A DNA stretch of 26,310 nt from UBA5070 sp035913415 (GTDB lineage Bacteria; Fibrobacterota; Fibrobacteria; UBA5070): positions 1-26,310 of the forward strand of contig JAMIIV010000069.1 of the NCBI GenBank assembly GCA_035913415.1. Reading direction: 5' to 3'. This document shows positions 1 to 7,614 of this stretch, one piece after another. A model generated the notes under the pieces. That model was given only the letters and a program-made list of their open reading frames with translations. It was not told the origin of the DNA and searched no databases. A program made the translations under genes and the position numbers. How positions within the stretch are numbered: position 1 is the stretch's first letter; every line of letters starts with the position of its first letter.

Positions 1-504
1 CCCGGCCACGGCGAATTCGACACCGGCGTGTTTGGGCCGGGTGTCGGTGGTCATGATGCCCTGTGCGAAGGCGCCGCCGCCGGCATGCGAGAGCAGACCG
101 GGCAAGGCCGGCACGCCATGACGGATCTTGTCCATGGGAAGCGGGTGTCCGATCACGCCCGTCGAGCTCACCAGGGCTTCGCCTTGGGCCAGGCCCAGCG
201 CGGATTCGACCAGCGCCGCGGTCTCGCGGGAATCGGCCAGCCCCTGGTCGCCCGTCACGGCGTTGGCGTTGCCGGAATTGACCAGGATGGCGCGTAGCGG
301 TCCGTGCGCGGCCAGGCGTTCGCGCCCGAACAGCACCGGGGCCGCCGCCACCATGTTGGTGGTGAACACCGCGTCCCAGCGCGCGGGTACGTCGGATACG
401 AGCAGAGCCAGGTCGGGCGAGCCCGAGAGCTTGATGCCGCAGGTGTGGAGGGCGGCGCGGAATCCGCGGGGGAAGGTCGGATGCTGGTCAGCAAGGATCT
501 GCAT
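1..504 (-). CDS. argJ: Glutamate N-acetyltransferase / N-acetylglutamate synthase ArgJ, N-terminal 168 residues (3' end outside window)
   Basis: ArgJ moves the acetyl group from N-acetylornithine to glutamate in the cyclic arginine pathway, and in some species also uses acetyl-CoA. Only the first 168 residues are here; the gene runs off the left edge. Family blocks are clear: NSGNANAVTG (76-85), VSSTGVIG (112-119) followed by PMDKI, and the GIMTTDT block (149-155). T115-G116 match the oxyanion-hole pair known for the family. The autocatalytic cleavage threonine lies in the missing half. The ATG at 504 gives the usual short N-terminus and follows a TAACTT box by 8 nt, with no Shine-Dalgarno. 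The gene is divergent from the exonuclease gene, with 54 bp between the two starts. Identification is firm; whether it is bifunctional cannot be told from this part. Confidence 0.93.
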   Translation of the reverse strand, partial: MQILADQHPTFPRGFRAALHTCGIKLSGSPDLALLVSDVPARWDAVFTTNMVAAAPVLFGRERLAAHGPLRAILVNSGNANAVTGDQGLADSRETAALVESALGLAQGEALVSSTGVIGHPLPMDKIRHGVPALPGLLSHAGGGAFAQGIMTTDTRPKHAGVEFAVAG

Positions 505-512
505 GGGCGGGA

Positions 513-518
513 AAGTTA
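513..518 (-). promoter_or_regulatory. Putative -10 box for leaderless argJ transcript
   Basis: TAACTT on the minus strand lies 8 nt before the argJ ATG. There is no Shine-Dalgarno between them and no recognisable -35. It matches the TANNNT arrangement seen before five other genes in this window, and the spacing would place the transcript start at or next to the ATG. Confidence 0.5.
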
Positions 519-544
519 GCTGGATCGCGGCGGTTCGGCGGGGC

Positions 545-550
545 TACATT
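545..550 (+). promoter_or_regulatory. Putative -10 box for leaderless exonuclease transcript
   Basis: TACATT lies 8 nt before the ATG at 559. The spacer is almost all C, so it cannot act as a Shine-Dalgarno. The arrangement mirrors the argJ promoter on the other strand of the same 54-bp gap. Confidence 0.5.
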
Positions 551-558
551 TACCCCCC

Positions 559-1215
559 ATGTTCGCTCTTCCCAACATCACTCTGGTGGCCTTCGACCTC
601 GAAACCACGGGTCTGTCCTCGACCAAGGACGAGATCATCGAGATCGGCGCGGTCAAGTTCACCTTCGGCAAGGTCGCCGGCAAACTCGACATCGTCGAGA
701 AGGGCACCTACGAGAGCTTCGTCAAGCCCGACCGCCACATTCCCGAAGAGGCCACGCGCGTCAACCACATCACCGACGCCATGGTCCAGAACGCTCCGCT
801 GCCGGCCGAGGTTCTTCCCGCATTCCTGCGCTTTTGTGGACAGAATTCGGTGTTGGTGGCCCATAACGGACATGGGTTCGACGCCCCGTTCCTGAAGCAG
901 GCGTTGCGCCGGGTGGGCATGTCGGTGCCCAAGCTGCCCGTCATCGATTCGCTCAAGGTCGCCCGGAACCTCATGCGCGACAACGCCTCCTTCAAGCTCA
1001 GCGACCTCGCCGCTCGCCTGGCGCAGACCGGCGAGATCAGCCTCAAGCTCGACCAGGCCGAACTCCACCGCGCGCTCTACGACTGCCGCGTGCTCGCCCA
1101 GGTGATCGGACGCATGATCCTGAAGGCCGTCCCCGAAAAGGACCTGGCCATGGACAAGTTCATCAAGGCCGCCGAAAAGCTCGGCCCCGTGAACATCCTC
1201 GACGCCGGCACCTGA
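559..1215 (+). CDS. DnaQ-like DEDDh 3'-5' exonuclease
   Basis: This 218-residue protein is an exonuclease of the DNA polymerase III epsilon type, expected to remove nucleotides from DNA or RNA 3' ends with two metal ions. The DEDDh residues are complete: D13 and E15 in DLETTG, D108 in HNGHGFD, and H170 with D175 in the last motif. The domain covers about residues 7-182. A short tail of about 35 residues follows, with no clear clamp-binding motif. It stands alone, without polymerase or RNase H neighbours, so it could be the replicative proofreading subunit, a repair exonuclease or an RNase T-like enzyme. Sequence alone does not decide. The start is the ATG at 559, preceded by a TANNNT box and no Shine-Dalgarno. 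Confidence 0.9.
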   Translation: MFALPNITLVAFDLETTGLSSTKDEIIEIGAVKFTFGKVAGKLDIVEKGTYESFVKPDRHIPEEATRVNHITDAMVQNAPLPAEVLPAFLRFCGQNSVLVAHNGHGFDAPFLKQALRRVGMSVPKLPVIDSLKVARNLMRDNASFKLSDLAARLAQTGEISLKLDQAELHRALYDCRVLAQVIGRMILKAVPEKDLAMDKFIKAAEKLGPVNILDAGT

Positions 1216-1255
1216 TTCGGCCGTCTGCCACCCCCCTGCTCCCCGGAATCCATCC

Positions 1256-1334
1256 CTGAGGGTGATTCCAGGGATGCAGACGACCCGCCCCGACCCCCGA
1301 AGGCGTCCGCTTTGGGGCGTCGAGCGGGGAAGGA
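1256..1334 (+). repeat. 79-bp intergenic direct repeat, copy 1
   Basis: The first of two nearly identical 79-bp units, 107 bp apart, that differ at two bases. The unit contains a long imperfect hairpin: CCCCGAC and CCCC on one side pair with GGGG, GTC and CGGGG on the other, around an inner AAGGCG/CGCTTT stem. Around its left end, CATCCCTG and CAGGGATG form a further 8-bp inverted pair. It lies between the convergent exonuclease and ppnP genes and may help end transcription, but there is no T-run after the stem. Confidence 0.8.
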
Positions 1335-1362
1335 ACGAATCTGCGCCCCAGGAAGCCAGAAT

Positions 1363-1441
1363 CTGAGGGCGATTCCAGGGATGCAGACGACCCGCCCCGA
1401 CCCCCGAAGGCGTCCGCTTTGGGACGTCGAGCGGGGAAGGA
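1363..1441 (+). repeat. 79-bp intergenic direct repeat, copy 2
   Basis: The second copy of the hairpin-forming unit. It differs from copy 1 by C for T near the start (GAGGGC versus GAGGGT) and A for G in the GGGACG segment. It stops about 28 bp before the ppnP stop codon. A partly similar stretch (TGCGCCC then GGAA) follows both copies, so the full unit may be longer than 79 bp. Confidence 0.8.
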
Positions 1442-1468
1442 AGGGGAGTATGCGCCCTGGAATCGTCC

Positions 1469-1753
1469 TCAGACGAATTGGCAGAGGTAGGCTGAGTCTA
1501 CAAGGATCTTGAGCTGGAACTTCGAGTTGCCGGGAATCGAGGCGGTCTCGCCCTTGGCGAAGGGCTTGAAGGCGTCGGAACCGGGCAGCTTCAGCTCCCA
1601 GGCACCTTCGACGAGGGTCATGAGTTCCGGTGCGCCGGTACCGAACTCGTATTCACCGGCGACCATCACGCCCACGGTGGCCTTGCCGGAGGGGGCGGCG
1701 AATCCGAGGCTCTGGACCTTGCCTTCGAAGTAGGAATTGACGGTGATCGACAT
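1469..1753 (-). CDS. ppnP: Pyrimidine/purine nucleoside phosphorylase PpnP (YaiE family)
   Basis: This is a 94-residue single-cupin protein, the same length as E. coli PpnP. The family splits nucleosides with phosphate into base and ribose-1-phosphate in the salvage pathway. Recognisable family features are the N-terminal VNSYFEGKVQSLGF block, the GVMVAGEYEFGT stretch, and the C-terminal segment of the form SxFQLK followed by YLCQF. The ATG at 1753 is chosen over an upstream in-frame start because it gives the family N-terminus and has GGAG six bases upstream. It is a single gene, divergent from the Omp85 gene and convergent with the exonuclease gene across the 79-bp repeats. Confidence 0.9.
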   Translation of the reverse strand: MSITVNSYFEGKVQSLGFAAPSGKATVGVMVAGEYEFGTGAPELMTLVEGAWELKLPGSDAFKPFAKGETASIPGNSKFQLKILVDSAYLCQFV

Positions 1754-1871
1754 GAGGTGCTCCAAGGACGAAGGTGGATGGGAAGGGTCGGAAAAGTACT
1801 CCCTCGCCCCGATGACTGCCACGGCCTCTCATTGAACACGATCGCGGCTGGGGATGCATCTTTCCGCCCCG

Positions 1872-3152
1872 ATGCGTCGTACCCCTGAGTTCCATCACGT
1901 CTTCATCCGCATTGTGGTGGTGGTGTCGCTCGTCGCATCGGCGGCGTCCGTTGCCCGGGATGGACCTGGAAATGCCGTGGCGACCACCGACAGCGCCTCG
2001 GATCGATGGCGCTCGGCCCCGGTACGCATCGATGGTCTGCGCCGCACCCGTGAGGCCACGGTCCGACATGTATTGACCCATGACGAGGTGACCACCTCCG
2101 ATCGGGTCCAAACCGACCTGGATGCCCTCGACCGCCTCGGGGTGTTCGCCGAGGTGGCCGTCGACAGCTCCGGAGACACGTTGGTCTATCGCGTGCGGGA
2201 GCTTCCGTGGCTTCTCCCGGTGCCCAATGGACGAATTTCCGACGAGGATGGGGTTGCTCTGGGGGCGGGGATCAAGACCCCCAACCTGTTCGGGCGCGCC
2301 GTGGCGGGTGAGTTTCTGTTTTTGATCGGCCGTTCACGTGAGTTCCAGGCCTCGGTGGCAGGAGACCGTCTGGGCGGTCATGCCATGGGATTCGACCTGT
2401 TCGCAGGCCGCACCGACCGTGAAGACAAGATGCGCGGATTCGACGAGGAGAGTCATATCGCAAGGATGCGACTCGAGGCGCCCACGAATCGCCCCTGGCG
2501 GGCTCAGGGCACGATCCAGGTGCTCGATCTGGGCATCGACAGGGGAAAATCTCTTTCGGGTGATGGTCGCGACCTGCTGGCCTCGGGTTCGCTGGGACTG
2601 GTGCTCGATACGCGCGATCGCCGCAGCCTGGTGCGCCGAGGGGTACGGGCCGAAGCCTCGATGGAGCGGGTGGGCGGTGATGCGGACGGCTGGATGTTGC
2701 TGACCGACGCGCGTCTATGGCAACCGCTGGGGGGCCGCTGGACGCTGCACGGATCGTTTCTGACCGAGACGCAGTGGGGGATTCTGGGGCCGTGGCGCAC
2801 CTTCGTCGTCGGTGGGGCGAACACGGCCCGCGGTGTCGAGGCCGGTGCTCTCCAGGGACGATCGGAGCGCCTGGCTTCCTTGGAACTCCGTTGGCTGGCC
2901 ATGCCGGTTCGCCCGATCTCCCTGTTGGGGCAGGACCTCTACTGGGGGACGGAAATCGTCTGCGGTGCCGACCGCGCCGAGGTTCCCGGCGACGGCACGG
3001 AAACGGCGCCTTTCGTTTCGCTGGACCTGGTGGTCCCCTTCCTCGAGAGGCTTCGCCTCTCCACCGCCCTCACCGATGGTGACGATTTCCGTCTAGCCGT
3101 CGACTTCGGCATGTTCGAGAAGTCCGCCGCCCAGCGCTTCCGCGTGCGCTGA
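1872..3152 (+). CDS. Outer-membrane Omp85/BamA-superfamily barrel with one POTRA domain
   Basis: The 426-residue product starts with a signal peptide (basic n-region, then IVVVVSLVASAASVA). One POTRA domain follows (about residues 50-112), with the usual ending in which a gap-phase LGVFAEVAV strand is followed by a VRELPW strand. The rest is a beta-barrel. Barrel motifs of the superfamily are present: DTRDRRSLVRRG and the GGANTARG...GRSERLASLELRW region, which resembles the conserved RGF/RGY loop (here RGVEAG). It is shorter than BamA or TamA, which carry several POTRAs. It resembles the short surface-antigen or patatin-linked barrels, so its cargo is unknown. The start is uncertain: the ATG at 1872 follows a CATCTT box by 9 nt, while an in-frame ATG at 1854 would add six residues. 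No gene next to it looks like a partner. Confidence 0.8.
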   Translation: MRRTPEFHHVFIRIVVVVSLVASAASVARDGPGNAVATTDSASDRWRSAPVRIDGLRRTREATVRHVLTHDEVTTSDRVQTDLDALDRLGVFAEVAVDSSGDTLVYRVRELPWLLPVPNGRISDEDGVALGAGIKTPNLFGRAVAGEFLFLIGRSREFQASVAGDRLGGHAMGFDLFAGRTDREDKMRGFDEESHIARMRLEAPTNRPWRAQGTIQVLDLGIDRGKSLSGDGRDLLASGSLGLVLDTRDRRSLVRRGVRAEASMERVGGDADGWMLLTDARLWQPLGGRWTLHGSFLTETQWGILGPWRTFVVGGANTARGVEAGALQGRSERLASLELRWLAMPVRPISLLGQDLYWGTEIVCGADRAEVPGDGTETAPFVSLDLVVPFLERLRLSTALTDGDDFRLAVDFGMFEKSAAQRFRVR

Positions 3153-3160
3153 TCTTCCCG

Positions 3161-3181
3161 ATCGCTCGCCGGTCGAGCGAT
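3161..3181. terminator. Hairpin between convergent genes (possible bidirectional terminator)
   Basis: A perfect 8-bp stem, ATCGCTCG/CGAGCGAT, with a 5-nt loop starts 8 bp after the Omp85 stop codon. No T-run follows on either strand, so it is not a canonical intrinsic terminator. Its place between two convergent genes is the main argument for that role. Confidence 0.4.
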
Positions 3182-3188
3182 GTCCGGT

Positions 3189-3207
3189 GGTCGAGCGTGT
3201 CGAGACC
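3189..3207. repeat. 19-bp imperfect palindrome (GGTCGAG...GAGACC)
   Basis: A near-palindromic 19-mer with GGTC/GACC ends, in the gap between the Omp85 and GGDEF genes. Its text resembles a short extragenic palindrome that I recall from many high-GC genomes. Only one full copy is in this window, though the hairpin just before it shares GGTCGAGCG. Confidence 0.35.
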
Positions 3208-3276
3208 CGTTGCACGATTGCCTGTTACCACAGCCACCGACAAACGCCGAGATCATGGCCCTACAAGAGGTGGGAT

Positions 3277-5400
3277 TCAACCTTCGGGTGGAATGGGGGG
3301 CAAGACATGCAGTTCCGAGGTTTCGTCGGCCATGTTGGCCTTGCGGGCCCGCTTGTCGTGGTACAGCAGAGCGTCGGCGCGCCCCATCGCCTCGGCGAGG
3401 GTGCTGCCGTCCCAGGGTTCCCACGACATCCAGCCGGCGCTGGTGCGGGCGCGCCAGGGCTTTCCGACTTCCGAAGAGCGCCTCACCAGGGCCAGGCGCA
3501 CGCGATCGATGGCCCCCTGGAGGGAGCCTTCGCTGCCCAGTACGGAAAGTACCGCGAATTCGTCGCCGCCCAACCGGGCCACCACGTCGGATTGTCGGAA
3601 TCCGTCTTCGAGGGATCGGGCCAGGCACTTGATGGCCAGGTCGCCATCGGCGTGGCCCCAGCGGTCGTTGATGGTCTTCAAGCCGTCCAGGTCGCACAAC
3701 ACCACCCCGATGCGCGCCCGCTGTCGACGAGCGGCCTGAACAAGCACCTCTCCCTGCTCCAACAGTCCGCGTCGATTCAGTAGACCGGTCATCTCGTCGC
3801 GGTTGGACAGGCGTCGCAATTCCGCCATCGCGAGTTTTTCGCGGTGGTCCTTGCGGGCGCTCGAGAGCACCATCCACAGCGACATGCGGAAACTCTCGAG
3901 AATGAGCTCGTTGGAGACCCACTCGCGAAACTGGATGATGCCGTAGTTCTCGGAGCCCATCGCGATGGACAATGTGGCCCATCGACCGGGGCCGTGGTCA
4001 TGCGAAGGCAACAGGGCATCGGGACCGGGAGGGCCGATGTATTCGGCCCAGGTGTCGATCTCCAACTCGAAATCTTCCAAGCCGAAATCGGGTGTGGACC
4101 GAGGGGAGAAGTCGCGGTGGAACAACAGGATGCGCAGATGGGCGTCGGAAAACCGCCGCAGGCATTCCATCAGCCGCTGGGGAAGGGTCTCCAGCGTGAG
4201 GTCTTGCAGGAGCAGTTGCATGGCCAGGTATTCGTCGCGCATCAGGTGCTGGAGTGATTGCCGCCTGCGCAAGTCCAGCCCGTGGCGCGCTTGCGAAATC
4301 AGAGTGTGAGCTTCCATCATGGCTCGCGAAGCGGAAGGCGGCGGTGGCGGCACCATGGCGGCCAGGAGCAAGTGTTCCCAGTGGTCGAGTTCCGCGTGCT
4401 CGGCTTTGTCGAAGCTCGATTCGAGGCCGGCGAGGAACCTTTCGGCGGCCATCGGATCGAGCAGGATGTCCCGCAAACGGTGAGGCTGCGGGACTCCCGC
4501 GGCTTCGGCCATCAACTTGGGCAGCGAGAAGCTCGAGGCGCCCGCACGACAGCCGCACGATCGACGCATCACCAAGCTGCTGGGGATGTATTCGGTGGTG
4601 GCCGCAGCCCCTCTCATCTTCTCGACCAGCAGTTCGACGGCGCGGAATCCAATCTGGTAGATGGAAGCGTTGACAGTGGTCAACGAGGGGACCATGGTCC
4701 TGGACTCCTCGATGTTGTCGTATCCCGTGAGGACGATGTCTTCGGGTATGCGGAATCCGCGATTGCGCAGTTCGGCGCGGACCCCCAGGGCCATGGCGTC
4801 GTTGGCACAGACAATCGCCTGCGGCGGGGTCGCGCACCCGTCGAGGAGCTCCACCGCACAGGCGCGTCCCGACTCCGGGATGAAGTCGCCTTCCAGGAGG
4901 AAGGACCAATGCGGTGCTATTTCGTTGCGTTCCAGGGCCTGGAGGAAATCCGTGCGGCGCCGAATGGCGTCGGGATTGCGTGCGGGCCCTCCGATGAAGG
5001 CAAGACGGGTCAGGCCGTGCACCTGGATGAGATGGTCGACGATCTCACCGATACCTCCGCCGTCGGGCAGAACACTCGAGACCCCGGGAAACTCGATTCC
5101 CACGCTCACGGTCGGGCGGGGGGGAAGCCATCCGAGCAGTTGCTGGACTGGTTCCGCTCCCTGATAGTTGGCCAAGACGGAAGACAGCACCATGTAGCCG
5201 TCGATCCGGCTGGAGGATGCCAGTCGGTAGATTTCCGCCGGGCCACCTCGCTCCTCGGGATCGCCGTACGAGCACCCGACCAGAGCGTTGAGCCGCACGC
5301 CCAGCAAGCGTGCTGCCATGGCCGCTCCATGCCATACTTGGCTCTGGTACCAGCCGTCCAGACGGACGATCAGCAACGCGATCGTGGGGACATGCTCCAT
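3277..5400 (-). CDS. Cytoplasmic LacI-type ligand-binding / GGDEF diguanylate cyclase
   Basis: This 707-residue protein joins a LacI/PurR-type sugar-binding domain (about residues 4-285) to a middle helical and GAF-like segment (about 300-525) and a GGDEF domain (about 533-680). The binding domain shows the typical IVCANDAMALGV and GYDNIEESR blocks. The cyclase has DEMTGLLNRRG, the metal-binding CDLDGLK, an intact RLGGDEF signature (GGDEF at 611-615) and an RQSD inhibitory c-di-GMP site five residues before it. There is no helix-turn-helix, signal peptide or membrane segment. It should therefore sense a small ligand in the cytoplasm and change c-di-GMP synthesis directly. The start is uncertain: ATG at 5400, or an in-frame TTG at 5436 adding 12 residues. 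ATG is preferred because the binding fold begins immediately after it. It diverges from the aminotransferase gene with 104 bp between starts. Confidence 0.88.
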   Translation of the reverse strand: MEHVPTIALLIVRLDGWYQSQVWHGAAMAARLLGVRLNALVGCSYGDPEERGGPAEIYRLASSSRIDGYMVLSSVLANYQGAEPVQQLLGWLPPRPTVSVGIEFPGVSSVLPDGGGIGEIVDHLIQVHGLTRLAFIGGPARNPDAIRRRTDFLQALERNEIAPHWSFLLEGDFIPESGRACAVELLDGCATPPQAIVCANDAMALGVRAELRNRGFRIPEDIVLTGYDNIEESRTMVPSLTTVNASIYQIGFRAVELLVEKMRGAAATTEYIPSSLVMRRSCGCRAGASSFSLPKLMAEAAGVPQPHRLRDILLDPMAAERFLAGLESSFDKAEHAELDHWEHLLLAAMVPPPPPSASRAMMEAHTLISQARHGLDLRRRQSLQHLMRDEYLAMQLLLQDLTLETLPQRLMECLRRFSDAHLRILLFHRDFSPRSTPDFGLEDFELEIDTWAEYIGPPGPDALLPSHDHGPGRWATLSIAMGSENYGIIQFREWVSNELILESFRMSLWMVLSSARKDHREKLAMAELRRLSNRDEMTGLLNRRGLLEQGEVLVQAARRQRARIGVVLCDLDGLKTINDRWGHADGDLAIKCLARSLEDGFRQSDVVARLGGDEFAVLSVLGSEGSLQGAIDRVRLALVRRSSEVGKPWRARTSAGWMSWEPWDGSTLAEAMGRADALLYHDKRARKANMADETSELHVLPPIPPEG

Positions 5401-5490
5401 TGTTGACAGTTTCTGATATTTCCTCGTCGCGGTCAAGATCGGAGAGAGGATTGGCCTAGAGGGGTTTCCCGCAGTCGGCTGCGCAACGTC

Positions 5491-5496
5491 TAAATT
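5491..5496 (+). promoter_or_regulatory. Putative -10 box for leaderless aminotransferase-cbiB transcript
   Basis: TAAATT lies 8 nt before the ATG at 5505, and the spacer has no Shine-Dalgarno. It stands out as an AT-rich hexamer in a GC-rich gap. No good -35 is seen 17 bp upstream. Confidence 0.5.
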
Positions 5497-5504
5497 CCTG
5501 GGCC

Positions 5505-6659
5505 ATGCTGGAACCAGCCCGACGCACCTCCCGTTTCACCGAATCCGTCATCCGCGACATGAGCCGTGTGGCTCTGGCCCATGGGGCCTTGAATCTGGCC
5601 CAGGGATTTCCCGATTTCGATCCCCCCGAGATCCTCCTGCAGGCACTGCGCGAGGCGGTCGGGTCTGGGATGCACCAATACGCCAACACTTGGGGTGCCC
5701 CCGGATTCCGTCGGGCGTTGGCGCGCAAGATCGAGATGTTCTCCGGCGTCGCGGTCGATCCCGATCGCGAACTGACCGTGACGTGTGGCTCGACCGAGGC
5801 GATGGCCGCCACCCTCATGGCGATCCTCGATCCCGGTGACCGCTTCGGAGTGATCTCCCCCTTCTACGAGAACTACGCGGCCGACGGCATTCTCGCCGAC
5901 GCCCATGCGGTCCATTTGCCGCTGCACGCGCCGGAATTCTGCTGGGATCCCGACGACCTTCGCAGGCTGTTCGCTTCGGGCATCAAGGCGTTTGTGCTAT
6001 GCAATCCCTCGAATCCCTGTGGCCGCGTCTTCACGCACGAAGAATTGCAGCAGATCGCCGACCTGGCCTGCGAACACGACGTCCTGGTCGTGACCGACGA
6101 GGTCTACGAACATATCGTCTTCGACCGACCCCATCTGCACCTGCACACCTTTCCGGGTATGGCCGAGAGGACCCTGGTCTGCTCGAGCCTCTCGAAGACC
6201 TACTCCATCACCGGTTGGCGTCTGGGTTACGTGCATGCGGCACCGCGGTGGACCGACGCGGTGCGACGTGTCCACGACTTCCTGACCGTCGGGGCCGCCC
6301 ACCCCCTGCAGGTGGCCGCGGAAACCGCATTGGCGTTGCCCCGCTCGTACTACGACGGCCTGCGGCAGGAGTATCTGGAGCGCCGCGACATCCTGATGAC
6401 CGCACTCGAAGACGCGGGATTCCGTCCTCCTCGCCCCGAAGGCGCCTACTTCGTGCTCTGCGACGTCTCGCATCTGGGGGTGCGCGACGACCGCGACTTC
6501 TGCCTGTGGATGGCCCGCGAACTCGGGGTGGCCGCGGTTCCCGGCTCCAGCTTCTTCCGCGAGGAGCGCAGGCCCATGGTGCGTTTCCATTTCTCGAGAC
6601 AGATTCCGGCCCTGCGCGAGGCGGGCCAGAAGTTGGCAAGGCTCAAGGAGCGCCTGTGA
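5505..6659 (+). CDS. PLP-dependent class I/II aminotransferase (methionine/kynurenine aminotransferase-like)
   Basis: This is a fold-type I PLP enzyme of 384 residues. Visible landmarks are GFPDFDPP near the N-terminus, the substrate-side YANTWGAPGFRRAL block, NPSNPCGRVF (167-176), D198 and Y201 in the VTDEVYEHI segment, the PLP lysine K231 in SLSKTYSITGWR, and a C-terminal arginine in MVRFHFS. This pattern fits the YbdL/MtnE/kynurenine aminotransferase group, which transaminates methionine or aromatic keto acids. The next gene, cbiB, starts with a 4-bp overlap (GTGA). The usual aminotransferase-fold partner of cbiB is threonine-phosphate decarboxylase, and this sequence does not look like a typical one. 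The real substrate is open. Confidence 0.88.
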   Translation: MLEPARRTSRFTESVIRDMSRVALAHGALNLAQGFPDFDPPEILLQALREAVGSGMHQYANTWGAPGFRRALARKIEMFSGVAVDPDRELTVTCGSTEAMAATLMAILDPGDRFGVISPFYENYAADGILADAHAVHLPLHAPEFCWDPDDLRRLFASGIKAFVLCNPSNPCGRVFTHEELQQIADLACEHDVLVVTDEVYEHIVFDRPHLHLHTFPGMAERTLVCSSLSKTYSITGWRLGYVHAAPRWTDAVRRVHDFLTVGAAHPLQVAAETALALPRSYYDGLRQEYLERRDILMTALEDAGFRPPRPEGAYFVLCDVSHLGVRDDRDFCLWMARELGVAAVPGSSFFREERRPMVRFHFSRQIPALREAGQKLARLKERL

Positions 6660-7537
6660 TCGTCCTGGCCTTGGCCTTGGTTCTGGAGTACCTGGTGGGG
6701 GAGCCCCCGGTGCGTTGGCATGTGGTGGTCTGGATGGGCCGGTTCCTGGGCTGGTTCGCGCCGCTGCTGCCCGACGAGCCCGCACCGGCCTTCCTTGCCG
6801 GCGCCCTGGTGTGGTGCCTGGGTGCGGCAATCCTCGGCGTGGGAGGGGTGGTCCTCACGCGCTGGATCTGGTCCTTCGGCGCGATCGGCCACGTGCTGGA
6901 AGCGATTCTCCTGTGGCCATTGTTCTCCATCCGAATGCTGTTTTCCGAGGTCCATTCCGTGGAGGAGGGCCTTTGCCGGTCCCTGGAGGGGGGAAGGGCC
7001 AGACTTTCCCGCATCGTGTCGCGTGACGTATCGAATCTTTCCGAGGCCGAGGTGCGCGAATCCGCCATGGAGAGCCTCTCCGAGAATCTCTGCGATTCGG
7101 TGGTGGCACCGTTGTTCTGGTGGGCGCTGCTGGGGCTTCCGGGCGCTCTGGTCTACCGTTTCGCCAACACCGCTGATGCCTCGTGGGGATACCGTGGCGC
7201 CTGGGAGCACAAGGGCAAGTGGACCGCCATCGCCGACGACCTCCTCAACTGGATTCCTGCCCGCCTCACGGCCTTGTTCCTGGGAGGCTTCCGCCAGTTC
7301 GACCGCTTGCGCGCCGAGGCGGCCCGCACCCCCAGTCCCAACGGCGGTTGGCCGATGGGCGCCTTGGCTTTGGTTCTGGGAATCCGGCTCGGCAAACCCG
7401 GGGTCTACACGCTCAACGCTGAAGGCCGGACACCAACCTCCGAGGACTTCCAGGATGGACTCCGCCGCTGCGCTGTGGCTTGCGCCGTGGCGGTGGTCGG
7501 CGCGATCCTCCTGCGGGTGGTGGGGGTGCGGTGGTGA
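6656..7537 (+). CDS. cbiB: Adenosylcobinamide-phosphate synthase CbiB/CobD
   Basis: CbiB is an inner-membrane enzyme that attaches the aminopropanol (phosphate) arm to adenosylcobyric acid late in cobalamin synthesis. The 293-residue length fits the family. Conserved blocks are SRDVSNL (122-128), ESLSEN with a following D, the RFANTADASWGYR stretch, and DDLLNWIPARLT. Hydrophobic membrane segments lie near the N-terminus, around 45-70, around 150-168 and at the C-terminus. I place the start at GTG 6656, which overlaps the aminotransferase stop as GTGA, because the family N-terminus begins there. Expression would then depend on translation of the upstream gene. No other cobalamin gene is in the window. 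Confidence 0.9.
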   Translation: MIVLALALVLEYLVGEPPVRWHVVVWMGRFLGWFAPLLPDEPAPAFLAGALVWCLGAAILGVGGVVLTRWIWSFGAIGHVLEAILLWPLFSIRMLFSEVHSVEEGLCRSLEGGRARLSRIVSRDVSNLSEAEVRESAMESLSENLCDSVVAPLFWWALLGLPGALVYRFANTADASWGYRGAWEHKGKWTAIADDLLNWIPARLTALFLGGFRQFDRLRAEAARTPSPNGGWPMGALALVLGIRLGKPGVYTLNAEGRTPTSEDFQDGLRRCAVACAVAVVGAILLRVVGVRW

Positions 7538-7614
7538 GCTCGTCCGCGGTGCGGACAGGATTCTTCACACCTGTGGGATCCCGGCTCCCACCCCGCGACG
7601 GACATCAGAGATTC

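Noticed and set aside
1256..1441. Direct repeats as a CRISPR array
   Set aside because: Only two units, each 79 bp with a 28-bp gap, and no cas genes nearby. Unit length and structure do not fit CRISPR repeats.
4258..5406. Long plus-strand frame opposite the GGDEF gene
   Set aside because: It is an antisense frame left open by GC-rich codon bias, rich in Gly, Arg and Asp with no domain. The minus-strand protein explains the region fully.
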